In this document: positions 45,738 to 57,262 of the stretch, one piece after another
How the letters are laid out: the number at the start of each line of letters is the position of its first letter
Position numbering within the stretch: the stretch's first letter is position 1
NCBI RefSeq assembly: GCF_035046485.1
Contig: NC_085138.1
Span: 13,581,329 to 13,645,328 of the forward strand
Direction of reading: 5' to 3'
DNA from: Aedes albopictus
Taxonomy: Eukaryota; Arthropoda; Insecta; Diptera; Culicidae
DNA: 64,000 bases
Notes under the pieces: model-generated
What the model was told of the DNA's origin: nothing
Databases searched by the model: none
What the model saw: only the letters and a program-made list of their open reading frames with translations
Program-made: the position numbers and the translations under genes

Positions 45738-46096
45738 GCCAAACCGCGAAATTGGAAACATTTCCTCATTTTTTGGTTTTTGATTTTTTTATAAAATAAC
45801 GAAGCAATATTTTCAAAATTGGTTTCCGTGCACATGTAGAGTAAGGATCAGGGTATTTTCTGATGTTTTTACGCGGCATAAAATGTTTTTCGTTTTTGCA
45901 GAAACCATTTTTTAGTGAAATTTTGTTCAAATAAGGTTTCTGCAAAAACGCAAAACATTTTATGCCGCGTAAAAAAAATCAAAAGATACCCTGATCCACA
46001 CTCTACATGTGCACGGAAACCGATTTTGAAAATATTGCTTCGTTATTTAATAAAAAATCAAAAACCAAAAAATGCGGAAAGGCTTCCAGTTTCGCC
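45738..46096. mobile_element. TTAA-flanked foldback MITE, 359 bp
   Basis: Almost a complete palindrome. The left arm contains AACGAAGCAATATTTTC, GTGCACATGTAGAG, GGATCAGGGTA and TTTTTACGCGGCATAAAATG; the right arm carries their complements in reverse order. TTAA flanks both sides (45734-45737 and 46097-46100), the target site used by piggyBac-type transposases. Arms are about 165 bp with a very short loop. It lies in the left part of copy C. Confidence 0.88.
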
Positions 46097-47559
46097 TTAA
46101 CTAATCGGTTTTGATAAAAAAAAAAACTTCTGGAAGACTCCAATTTCGCTTTAAAATTGAAAAAAATATTGGTTTATTCATTTGTGCACATCTTCAAGAT
46201 GTTGAATTCCGACCAAAATTTCCAAGGGGGGACCCTTCTGGACTTAAGAGAAAATCAAAGTTTGTGTCAGTCTTATTCAGAAAAGCAAGAATTTTATCAA
46301 AGCCATAACTGAATTTGTAAACTAATTGATGGCTCATATTCCAGCGCTATGTTAAACGTATAGGCCGAGCTGAAAAATATCAAATCTCTCAGTTGACTGC
46401 TTGACCACCTTCACTAGCACTGGATGCCGATCATTATCAAGACATTTCGGCAATTTTTTTCTGCGCACTTTAGCCTATATTATCATTAGTTATAAGATTC
46501 ATGTAAAATTTGGCAAAAAAAGTGCAAGAAAGCGAAATTTCCCCTATTAAAGCCCATTCAAATTTCAACCGTGTTACAGAGCGCGAGGACTCAACCAGTT
46601 GCATCAAAATTGTTCGCAGTAATTTTAGACGCAAAAGGGGATTGGTGCTATAAAATTTAAATTTTTCCATACAACGTTGACCCATCCTACTGTATAATGA
46701 CGCCTCAGGAATCTAAAATGGTGTAATTTGACAAGTGCGCTTAAATTTTCATCAAGATTTTGTTCTTTTACACATATTAATCGCTTCCTTCGATTTTGTT
46801 CACCTGCGTAATTTCAGCAATGGATCCAACCCTGATTCTGCAGAACTGCCGGTAATCTTGAGTGTGGTCAGAGATTATTTTCTTGCAGCCCGTTTATCTG
46901 GTTAACGAACATTTTTGATGATTTGATGTTTCGCGTGCATGGGTTTGGTTTAGTTTTTTGATTGGTCACTTCCGAGGCGACACCTGGAACCGGTTCCGGA
47001 AGACAACCGCTTTAAATACAGCATGAAACTATTTTCCTGCTTACCGTTCATCTGGTTATCGAAAAAGACGCTCTTCGATGTGTCACATTCCTGGGTTTGG
47101 TTCACCTTTTTAATTGGCCACTTCCGGCAGGACATCCGGAACCGGTTCCGGAATACAATTAGTTCAGATATGGTCTGAAACTATTTTCTTGCTTACCGTT
47201 CATCTGGTTATCGAAAAAGCCGCTCTTTGATGTTTCGCATGCATGGGTTTGGTTCATTTTTTTAATTGATCACTTCCAGTGGGACAGCTGGAACCGGTTC
47301 CGGAACACAACCGGTTCAGATATAGTCTGAAACTATTTTCCTGCTTACCGTCCACTTGATTATCGAAAAAGCCGCTCTTTGATGTGTCGCATGCCTAGGT
47401 TTGGTACATTTTTTTAATTGGTCACTTCCGGCAGGACATCCGGAACCGGTTCCGGAACACTACCGGTTCAAACATTGTCTGAAACTATTTTCCTGCTTGC
47501 CGTTCATCTGGTTATCGAACAAGCCGCTCTTTGATGTGTCGCATGCCTGGGTTTGGTTC

Positions 47560-48318
47560 TGTTCCCGAAGGGAAACCAAAATTTTTAGAGCGGCTCAGAT
47601 TTTGTAGCAACGCTTAAAACTGCAATTTATTTAATCATTTAATTAACATTCTTAATCTATTCTAGTACAAATACTCACAAGAAGTGGTTTCCAATTCTAT
47701 CTTGGGATGATAATGGGTGCAGTTACCCTAACTTGATTGAGTGTGAATCTGTAGTACGGTAGATAGTAAATGATAAAAAAAAAACACTCAAACCGTTTCT
47801 GCTACTATCTACGTGTAATTACTTACAGCGAATGTCGCCGGAATGTGGACACCTTTCCTATTCCTATTACCGGTGATTCCCAGGTATCTGTCACGGATCG
47901 GATTGGCCACAGCTACGAAATAATCTTGGTAAGTATTCACACAAACATTTCACGGTCAACACTAATTAATTTCTTTCCAGGTTCTTACCGTATTGCTAAT
48001 AATTACAACCGATTTTTGGAAGTGTTCTCGCCCCGAATTCACTACAATTTCAATAAAATAACGCGCCTTTGCAAAACTCAACTAATTTGCCTTATCTATT
48101 TACTGCAATGGCGAAATATCTGCCTACCGTCATAATCATCGTCATTCCCATCATCATCATATGGTTTTTATTTACCTTCTCGCTCATTGCCTATCACACT
48201 ACTACTACCACCACACGCAAGCTGTCATGCTGCGGTGGTTATGTTGCGGCTAGACCGGTACATGCTTTAGACCGGTCCAGAAAACTACAAAAACTTATAT
48301 CCCTGCGGCGTTGTAACA
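47560..48318 (+). mobile_element. Solo LTR, 759 bp, inside the satellite array
   Basis: The segment begins TGTTCCCGAAGGG and ends GGCGTTGTAACA, so it has TG...CA ends. It is flanked by the 5-bp direct repeat GGTTC (47555-47559 and 48319-48323); the interrupted satellite text reads on smoothly across it. AATAAA occurs near 48053. The size and 5-bp duplication fit an LTR left by recombination of a Bel/Pao- or gypsy-type retrotransposon. It also contains an apparently intact 52-bp intron (47929-47980; GTAAGT donor, TTTCTTTCCAG acceptor) between two open stretches. LTR orientation is inferred from the AATAAA. Confidence 0.88.
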
Positions 48319-49142
48319 GGTTCACTTTTTTAATTGGCCACTTCCGGCAGGACATCCGGAACCGGTTCCGGAACACTACTGGTTCAAACGAGGTTTGAAA
48401 CTATTTTCCTGCTTACCATTCATCTGGTTATCGAAAAGGCCGCTCTTCGATGTGTCGCATGCCTGGGTTTGGTACACTTTTTTAATTGGCCACTTCCGGC
48501 AGGACATCCGGAACCGGTTCCGGAATACTACCGGTTCAAACATGGTCTGAAACTATTACCATTCAACTAGTTATCGAAAAAGCCGCTATTTGACGTGTCG
48601 CATGCATGGGTTATGTTCACTTTTTTATTTGGCCACTTCCGGCGGGACACCCGGAACCGGTTCCGGAACACTACCGGTTCAGATATAGTCAGAGACTATT
48701 TTCCTACTTCCCGTTCATCAGATAATCGAAAATGCCGTGGTTTGATGGGTCGCATGCATGGGTTTGTTGCATTTTCATATCTGGCCCCTTCCTGGGGTAC
48801 CGGTCCGGAACACCTAAATGGCCATAACTCCGGAACGGCTGGACCGATCTGAACCATTTTCAATAGGAAACAATGGGACAATGTACCCCGTCGAATGAAC
48901 CATCGGTCGTTGAAATCGGTTGATATTTACTATCTAAAAATGAGGTGACCTTTTTGTACACATACACACACACACACATACATACACACACACACACATA
49001 CATACACACAGACATCATCTCAACTCGTCGAGCTGAGTCGATTGGTATATAACACTTGACCCCTCCGGGGGCTCTATCAAATTTTCGTTTTCGGAGTGAA
49101 CATATAGCCTTTCGGTACACCTTGGTGTACGAGAAAGGCAAA

Positions 49143-49613
49143 AATCGACTAGTCGAGTCAAGTACGAGACACTGAAGACGATCTTACAGTTGAGGTTAAA
49201 ATTTCGTATCTATCAAAGGATACAAAGGATAAAAGGAACAGTACATAACCTGATGTTTTTGCATACCTTATTTTATTCATTGACATTTGTGCTTTTGGTA
49301 TTCTTGTATAAGATTGGGGCGAAGTTAACTCCCCAGCCTTGTTCCGAAAAGCAATCCATGCAAGATTAGCAAAAGGTACATGAATGTTGTTAGTATCCAA
49401 TCTACGAAGTATACCGTAACTACGCTAACGCTAACGCTAACGCTAACCTTATTTTATTCATTGACATTCAAGAAGGAATTTCTAAGGATATCAATACATG
49501 GTTTTCTGAATAAATTATTTGGACATTTTTTGGAGGAATTGCTCAAAAAAAAAAATCTGAAACAATCCATAGTAAACTTTCCAAAACATTATTTTAGAAA
49601 CTTAAGAGGAGTA
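49143..49613. repeat. Retroelement fragment and decayed sequence
   Basis: GTCGAGTCAAGTACGAGACA, then GACGATCTTACAGTTGAGG at the start match 19235-19345. CTAACG hexamer repeats occur near 49425-49445. No gene. Confidence 0.45.
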
Positions 49614-49830
49614 GGGTCTGGGACCATTTGGGCAGGAGCACCTATTTTGGGCACATGTTGCTATAACTCAGTCAATTCCAAACCGATTGACATAAATTTC
49701 TGCGCATGGCTAGATACTGTGCATATCTCATCATGTCTCAAAAATCAAGTCAATCGGTTAAAAATTGACTGAGCTATATGTAGCAGCAAGTGCCCAAAAT
49801 AGGTGCTCCTGCCCAAATGGTCCCAGATCC
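49614..49830. mobile_element. MITE with GGGTCTGGGACC ends, TA target site
   Basis: The left arm starts GGGTCTGGGACCATTTGGGC and the right arm ends CCAAATGGTCCCAGATCC. Pairing continues through GGAGCACCTATTTTGGGCAC for about 40 bp. TA flanks both sides (49612-49613 and 49831-49832). 217 bp, no coding capacity. Confidence 0.88.
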
Positions 49831-49839
49831 TAGCTAGTG

Positions 49840-50266
49840 AAATATCCAAATTAATTCCTGAATGAAAAAAAAAAGAAATAATAATAATACGAAACATTTC
49901 CGCATAAATCTGTTTTATATTTTTTAGAGGCCGTCGCGGAATTTCTGAGGGAATTTGTGGGCAATAAATTTCTAGATAAATCCGGGACGAATATATGAAA
50001 AAATTCCTAATATACCTATTTTACTTGAATGGATTTCTGAAGAAATCTTTTAAAAAATCAGAAACTCATAGAGATAACTTTTTCTTACATATGAAAGCGA
50101 AAAACAAAATCGAAGGCGGTTTTCTCATATTTGTCCTTGAGACCTACTGGAACACCCTGAGAACCCAGAGTCTCTGCAGCGTTTCTGAGACCTCCTTAAA
50201 AGATCTCAAGACATCTCCTGAGATGCCTTTTAGAACTCCTGGAACCACTTGAGACCCCCCCCCCCC
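49840..50266. other. No gene seen; decayed repeat and a C-run
   Basis: GAATT-type text followed by GAGACC/CTCCTG-type repeat. The run of 13 C near 50256-50268 marks the left edge of the following foldback. Confidence 0.35.
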
Positions 50267-51399
50267 CTTTTCATGAAACTTTTCCCACAGGCTGGGCTCA
50301 TGGATATATGAACAAAAAAAATTGAGGAAAACTCAGGGTCGCCTATTTTCCCGGAAAACTCAGGTGGAAACTTTTTGTTATCCCCTGACACTACTTACTT
50401 TGAAAAATCATAACTCAAGAACGAAGCATCGTAGAAAGAAAGTTTGTTTCAGAAAATAAAAGCAAATTTCCTCAGAAATCCAAAAAAAATATGAACTGGG
50501 AAATGTTTTCCACAAAATTTTTCACCGTTGACAAAATTCATAAAGAAAAGCCGGAAAAACCATGTCCGAACTCGTGGGAAATCTAAAAGAGCGCCACTTG
50601 TCTTGTCGTTTGACGTTTACATAGAAAAAGGCAAGAGATGGCATTCTTTCTATTTTTATTCTTTGATGTAAGCCTATATTATATGGTCATTTTTCACAAA
50701 ATTTGCCATAACTGAGGAACGAAAATTAAGTGCATTCCAAAAATTTCAGCGATCAAAGCTTATGAAATAACCTAGTCAAAAATATTTTTTTGAAAATTTT
50801 CCACGAGCTCAGACCTACTTTTTCCGGCTTTTCTTTATGAATTTTCTCAACGGTGAAAACTTTTGTTGAAAACTTTTTCCATTTCATATTTTCCTGAGAA
50901 AATTTGTTTTCATTTTTATTAAAAAACTTTGTTTCTACGATGTTTCGTTCTTGAGTTATGATTTTTCAGAAAAAAGGCTTTGATGGCACATTTGGACATT
51001 TTTCAACAAAATTGGCCATAACTCAAAACGAAAAAAAGTGCAATCCAAAAATTTCAGCGATTAAAGCTTATAAAATAACCTTCTTAAAAATATTTTTTTC
51101 GAAAATTTTCCATGAGTTCGGGCATAGTTTTTCCGGTTTTTCTTTACAAATTTTGTGGAAAATTTTGTGGGACACTTTTTCCAGTTCATATTTTGTAATT
51201 TGGCTTTCATTTTCTAAAAAAAAACTTTGTTTCTACGATGCTTCGTTCTTGCGTTATGATTTTTCAAAGTAAGTAGTGTCAGGGGAAAACAAAAAAAAAT
51301 CCATCTGAGTTTTCCGGGAAAATAGGCGACCCTGAATTTTTCTCATTTTTTTTGTTCATATATCCATGAGCCCTGCTTGTGGAAAAAGTTTCATGAAAA
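50267..51399. mobile_element. Large foldback element, 1.1 kb
   Basis: TTTTCATGAAACTTTTCCCA at the left is mirrored by GGAAAAAGTTTCATGAAAA at the right. Both arms carry GCTCATGGATATATGAAC (or its complement), CGCCTATTTTCCCGGAAAAC, CTGACACTACTTACTTTG and GAACGAAGCATCGTAG. The centre holds two further related blocks with CCGGCTTTTCTTTATGAATT, so there has been internal duplication. No protein frame. Confidence 0.85.
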
Positions 51400-51553
51400 T
51401 CTGAGACCCTTCGGCCCAAACCCGTACGTTAATAAAAAAAAAAAATCCCCACTCCTGGAACTCCCTTGAAACCCCCTGAGACCAATATAAACACACCTGA
51501 ACCAGCTTTGAGATTCCCTGAAGTGCCCCTGAGACTCCCTGGAACCCCGTTAA

Positions 51554-51665
51554 CCTTTCAGGACGTGCGCCATCAAGCAGCTGAAGCACCGCGCTCACGC
51601 TGTATACGATGAGAGAGGTTTTTTAGTAGTGTTGTACTTTTTACAGCAGCGCGCGTCCTGCAGGG
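51554..51665. mobile_element. Small TTAA-flanked MITE, 112 bp
   Basis: The ends CCTTTCAGGACG and CGTCCTGCAGGG are inverted repeats with two mismatches, flanked by TTAA (51550-51553 and 51666-51669). It sits in decayed GAGACCCCCTG-type repeat. Confidence 0.75.
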
Positions 51666-51669
51666 TTAA

Positions 51670-54162
51670 ACGCCCCTGCAATCTCCTGATAACCCGCTGA
51701 AATCCCTTGGGTCGCCATGAAATGCCCCTGTCATTACACATTTTTCTATGCACCATACTGCGTCTGAGTAGCTCTCCCTATTTTAATGCAGGGATTTAAA
51801 AGGATGCAAGAGTGCATAAAAAGAGGTTTCAGTTATTTCTGGCCGATCACGTATAGGTAGAATAGCCTGTAGATAGATAGGGATGGCATTGCGCACAAAA
51901 AAGGCGCACATACATTGAGGAACATGATGGGAAACGGCTAGTGATCTCTACACGATCTGAATTGTCCAATACCTACCCTTTTCCACGCCAATTACTTATC
52001 TAGGCCGACTATCTCATGTGTCACATCACCTACATCAAAAGTATCTTCGATTTACTAAAACATTACTAAAATGCTTCACTGCAGTTGGTTGACCTTTCCA
52101 AATGACACTTATCCACTTTCCAGAACAACATCGCGCTGACCGTATTAACAACGTTCGAGAAAAAAACATCCAATTGCTGCCTCCTGTGCGCCAACCCCTT
52201 CGAACAATCGGGAAAACATCTTGTATGTTTTCGGTTTTGGTTTTTATTGTCAAAGTTTTCCCCCGTGGCCTCACTCAGAGCACTGCTGGTCCAACGAATG
52301 CACGTCGTCCCCAAGTTCTTAAGAAGCCAGACCTATGTTTCCTGCAGGAGGTTGCACGTGAAAAAGTGCTGGAGCCGAAGAGTGTTGCACTGTTCATTTA
52401 AGGCTTTCTACGTGTTAATGAAAATCCTACTTCTTGGTGATGGTGTGGTGGAAAGGGATATTGTTCTTTCTTACTACATTGCGATTTGCTTTCTCCCGCA
52501 TGCGGTAGCTGCCGATGTGTGAAGGGAAGGGGGAGGACGGGGTAAGTACAACTGTTTTCCTAATGAAAAGACGTTTTTGTCCCCATCCGTTGCGGCGTTT
52601 TAGTTGGGTTCGATGTCGGCGGCGGCTGTTGGCAATGGCAAAAAGCTAATTTCTTACTCATTCCCGGAGTAGTTTGTGGCAGTCGTCTGGCTGGAAGAAA
52701 TCTTCGATATCGGTGGGTTTGGGGATAAAAGGATAACAGCTTCTTGGGTGGCCAGATCAATTGGTTTGTCGTATTGAAAATTAATGGCTTATAACGGAAT
52801 GGGAGGAAAGTTGGAAAAACTCTGCTTCTAATGGCTTTTATGAGTTGTTTATTGAGAATTGGTAAAGTTGTTTCACGCTGTTTTTGAACGGACGACGGTA
52901 AAAAGTTTTTTTTTGAGAACTTTCAACTGCTGTCACCGGATGAGCAAGATAAAGCATCTCTCAGCTTCAGAAGCAAAAAAAAAAATGACCCAACATAAAC
53001 CGTATCAACCGCATGGGATCATAATTTATGCTCTTCGATAGGAGAAGCAGATGAAAGAAGCCAACGAGTGAACCCAGTCTTAAGATTGCAAACAGGCGAA
53101 ACCCGAGAGAAGGAAAAATCGCGTAAATTAATTAATGAAATTAACAATAAATCATGAAAATTTAATTTAAAAAATCCACAAATTTTCCGTTGGTTTAGTC
53201 CGAGTTTTTTTTTCGGCTAGCGATCAGGGATACAATATCAAAGAAGGCTGTTTTTTTAGATCATCTCGACTGCCGAAACAGTAGGTAGGCCATGGTTTTC
53301 CATGGTGACGAAGGACCTTCCTCCCTGGCCGTCCTCCCATCCCACCGAGAAAGTTCTAATAAATCGTCATTTTTCCGCTTGTCTTACTCCCGATAACTGC
53401 GCGTACCCCTTTTCCGCAGTCCCGAAAATTTGTGCGGTCAAAGGAAATATCAAATATTTACTTTTAATTCAGATTTTTTTTTTTGCTTCGCCTTTTCTTA
53501 TCCCACGCTTCATCTTTGCCAACCGCTGCTGCTGTGGAGGTGGTGGTGAGATTTACGTTTTTTTTGCGGGTTTCGTAGAACTTTGACGATAGGTTTCTTT
53601 TTTGCACTCGATTATGAAAGGCGCTACCAGTGCCTTAGTGCACGATGGTCTAGTGAGTAAGTATTGTTTGTAATAAATCTTATCTAGTTGTCGATCAGCT
53701 TTTGAATGGCGATTCAAATTTTTACATTTTTAAAGATAAAAAATAGATATGAACAGAAAATTTCAGCCAAATCCATTGAAATAAAGAGATGCATCGAATC
53801 AATTTTGTGTTTTTCGACTATTTTCGTACTTCAATAAATCATAACTTAACTAAAACATGTGAAAAATTAACTCTTTCAGCACAAATGGAAATGTTGGGTT
53901 CGAATATCTTTTTGCCACGCTCGAACACCTATTGATAGCAGCTTTTGGTGTAGCAGCTTCAATGCTGTAAGATATAATTTATTATCCAATTGTTAATACT
54001 GAACCTATAAACTTTCATCCTGAAGTTGTTCGCAGCCTGCAAACGATCGTACTTCCAATTCATAACTGATTCCTTTAACAAATTATTTTCTTTGTCTTTC
54101 CACTCAGTGTTGCTAGTTTCACAGAACTAAATCTACCACATCAGGAAATATATACTTGTTTG
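51670..54162. other. Mostly non-repetitive sequence, no gene supported
   Basis: This long stretch has few repeats. The plus-strand frame 52102-52401 and minus-strand frames around 52035-52314 and 52560-52760 have no recognisable domain. T-runs, a CTG-rich spot near 53525 and GGTGGTGG are visible. It could be intron or regulatory DNA. Confidence 0.35.
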
Positions 54163-54716
54163 TCACAAATTCTCCGATCAACGCATGCCAATAAATTTGA
54201 AGGAAACAATAACCTTAAACAGTGGAATTTTCGATAGAAATGGTTCTGGCATGATAGCCCCCGGAAAGCCAGTTTAGGACATATTCCGCTTTCAGGTTTT
54301 TTTTTAAATATTTTTTGCTAAACTCCTACAGCATTGATTCCAAAGAAGCAAATTATCGCAAAACATCAGATAATATGATACCGTCTTACAACATTCAAAT
54401 TAATACGGATGTTAGGGTGTTCCAGAACAATTTCTATCAAAAATTTTACTCTTTCAGTTGGGAGGTATGGCGTTAAGTCTTTGGAGAAATAACTCAAAAA
54501 CGGATACTTAAGCTCCAGGATGAAAGCTTAAGAATTCGTTTTTGACTTATTCCTCCAAATACTGAACGCCATACCTCCCAGCATAATCATCAACAGTCGA
54601 AATTCGAAGAAAGTCAACTTTTACAGGTTTTCCGGATTAGAAATGTCATGATTACATATGTTTCCTTTAATTTCATTGGCGTACGTTGTTCGGAGAATTT
54701 TTAGCAAACTAGTACA
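54163..54716. mobile_element. Foldback-like inverted repeat, ~550 bp
   Basis: AAATTCTCCGATCAACGCAT near 54170 is matched by the reverse complement of GTACGTTGTTCGGAGAATTT near 54680. The pairing continues through CCAATAAATTTGAAGGAAAC. A shorter palindrome at 54459-54580 occupies the inside. Confidence 0.6.
54459..54580. mobile_element. Near-perfect palindrome / MITE, 122 bp
   Basis: TGGGAGGTATGGCGTTAAG pairs with GAACGCCATACCTCCCA, and TAACTCAAAAACGGATACTT pairs with TTCGTTTTTGACTTATT. It is almost without a loop and can form a long hairpin. Confidence 0.7.
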
Positions 54717-56256
54717 GGGTATACACAAAATGATTGGGATTTCAGAAAAGGTCTAATACCTTCATAGCTCATTATATAAGTCAATTACGGTCAAAATGTC
54801 ATTGCATTTGGTTAATTGAAACCGGAGATGTAACAGCTTAAAGATGGCTATCGGATAATTATACCTTTTTCTACAATCTTTCTTACTTCATGTAGAATAC
54901 CACGATCTCTTCCAAATTTTGACAAAACCAGTTGATCAACCTACAGTAAAAATTTGAGATTTTTTGATGCACTTTTCGAAGAGATACAGTAATTGAACAT
55001 TTTTTGAAAATTGTAAATTTTGCCTGCCTCGATCATTTTGTCAATTTCCTGTATATCTGTCAGTTTGAGCAAAAATAATTAATTTTTGATAAGTTTTAGT
55101 GTAGTTAGGATTTTTTGACGTTATAAAATAGTCAAAATACACAAAATAAGTTTGATTCACTTCCAAATTTTGAATGGGTTTTAATGAAATTTTGACCAGC
55201 CATTTTTTTGGATGCGAAACAAAATAGGTAGACTTAGGCATCAAAGAATATTTTTTTTAAATTAACAGGCCTAATGTATATGGACAATTCTGCAAAAAAA
55301 AGAAAAACTCAAAATAAAAAAAAATACTTTGGAATGAGCTCACCAAATTATAAAACCAAAAACGTTGAGTACGTCACGCGAAATTTGGGAATTTTCGACA
55401 ACCCCCCCCCCCCCGCCCCTTCCCCCCTTCGTACGGGTTTTTCGTACACCTAATGCAGAATGTTTTTTTATTTCGGTTCGAAATCAGCATTCACAACCAC
55501 ATCCCTTTTACTCACAACTACAAAATAAATAATTACTTATTTATTAGGAAATTTGTACTTTTGGATCAAATACAAGTAACATTAGTTTTATTGTATGAAA
55601 ATGGTTTTCCTGACCAGTTGTAATCCCTGAAAAATCTTTGGTAAATGCTGTTGATTTTTGTTATTTAAATCGGCAACTGAAACAAATTTTTCTTCCACAC
55701 TTTTAAAATTAAACATCGCATTCGTCAATTTCTCAGATTTTTTAGCTATCCAATTTGGATTTTTTTTTTCGGAAACTCCGACAATTACTTGGAAAACTCA
55801 TTTGACAATTCTCTCGGGAATTTTATCGATAATTTCTTTGAAAATAGCTTTGAAATCTCTGTCAGTAATTTCATAGTGGATTCCATTGCAAGTTCCTCTA
55901 AAAAAATTGCATAGGAAACTCATTTGTCTTTTACATTGGGGAACTGCTTTAAAAAATCTTCTAGTCGGCATATACGATGGAAACAATACCTTGCGAAGAT
56001 ATTTTGTGAATTTTTTTCTTTCTTTCTTGATTTGCCGCTGATTTATCGGTATATTTGAGCTGTGAATATATTTGACTAATATTTTTGAAATTTCTTTGGC
56101 TCTTTTGCATTCTGTTATGGAAATACCTTGGGAAACGGTCACAGTAATTCTTTTGAATTTTGGTCGGAAATTACTTTAAAATTTTCATCTGCAATTTTAT
56201 CGTAAATTTCTCAGGGAGTTTCTTTGCAGTTTTTTTTGTTTATTTAGCTTTTATTA
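54717..56256. other. No gene seen; AT-rich and decayed repeats
   Basis: AT-rich sequence with a C-run at about 55401-55415. From about 55650 it takes on the AATTTCTTTGG type of decayed repeat. Open frames at 55658-55876 and 55798-56142 are low-complexity. Confidence 0.35.
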
Positions 56257-57258
56257 GGGTAATTCTCGCTGAGACCGGCCCACTATTTACACCTTCTCTT
56301 CAAAAATTTTTAAGGTGCCGATTTTCTGAAAGTCCTTGCTAAAAAGTAAGAAAAATGAATTTGGTTACTCAAATTGATGGACCCCTCGTTAGTTAGAGCC
56401 ATAACAATTTTTGCAGACCCTTCGATTTTGGTCAAATGGTGGCTCATTTAAACCGTTATAACTCGAAAGGTTTTCCTCAAAACGAAGTGTTTTTGAAAAG
56501 AGGAAAGATAGAGCTACTTTTTACAATAATAAAAAGTTGGGTCGGCCTTATTGATTTTTGCCGCCTTCTTGGATTTTTATACCAAAACATTTTTTTCACC
56601 ATGCCTCCATTGCCACCGATTTTCAAATTTTTTGCATCAATTGAAAGCTGAGACATTTATGCATGACATATCAAAAAATAAGAGATGTCTATTTTTCCTA
56701 TCAAAAGTTATCTGCTGTTTTGTAAACCATTTTTGCTCAGCCCAAATTTTGCAGCAGGTGTCTTTATTTACACATGCAGGCGTAAACTCGGATGCTGTTG
56801 CATGTCGTTGCTGGTGCGCATGGAAATGTATGGAGAAAACGTAGCTTAATTAAAAAAAAAACTGTAGATAACTTTTGATAGGAAAAATAGATATGTTATG
56901 CATAAATGTCTAAGCTTTCAATTGATGCAAAAATTGTGAAAATCGGTGGCAATGGAGGCATGGTGAAAAAATGTTTTGGTATAAAAATCCAAGATGGCGG
57001 CCAAAGCAATATGGCCGACCCAACTTTTTATTATTGTAAATAGTAGCTCTTTTCGAGTTATAACGGTTTAAATGAGCCACCATTTGACCAAAATCGAGGG
57101 GTCTGCAAAAATTGTTATGGCTCTAACGGGGGTCCATCAATTTGAGTAACCAAACGCATTTTCCTTACTTTTTAAGCGAGGACTTTCAGAAAATCGGCAA
57201 GTTAAACATTTTTGAAGACAAGGTGTAAATAGTGGGTCTGTCTCAGCGAGAATTACCC
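56257..57258. mobile_element. Large foldback element, 1.0 kb
   Basis: The left end GGGTAATTCTCGCTGAGACC is mirrored by GTCTCAGCGAGAATTACCC at the right. The arms align for about 450 bp each, including CCACTATTTACACCTT, AGCCATAACAATTTTTGCAG and TGGTGGCTCATTTAAACC with their complements. ATTA flanks both ends (56253-56256 and 57259-57262), a possible short target duplication. No coding capacity. Confidence 0.88.
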
Positions 57259-57262
57259 ATTA

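Larger units (their letters stand above)
45512..49144 (+). mobile_element. Satellite-bearing element, copy C (complete, with insertions)
   Basis: Same start (AAACCCAGATTAATCCACCT), conserved left part (resuming after a TTAA MITE at 45738-46096), ~150-bp units from about 46840 to 48790, and AC-dinucleotide run. The same terminal hairpin GTACACCTTGGTGTAC is followed by GAGAAAGGCA. A solo LTR (47560-48318) splits the array. In this copy the CCGGAACCGGTTCCGG core recurs at about 155-base spacing (near 46985, 47141, 47291, 47446, 48357, 48512 and 48655). The array is more homogeneous than in copy B. Confidence 0.85.

Noticed and set aside
52102..52401. 99-codon plus-strand frame
   Set aside because: No signal peptide, domain or splice context; overlapping minus frames are of similar length.
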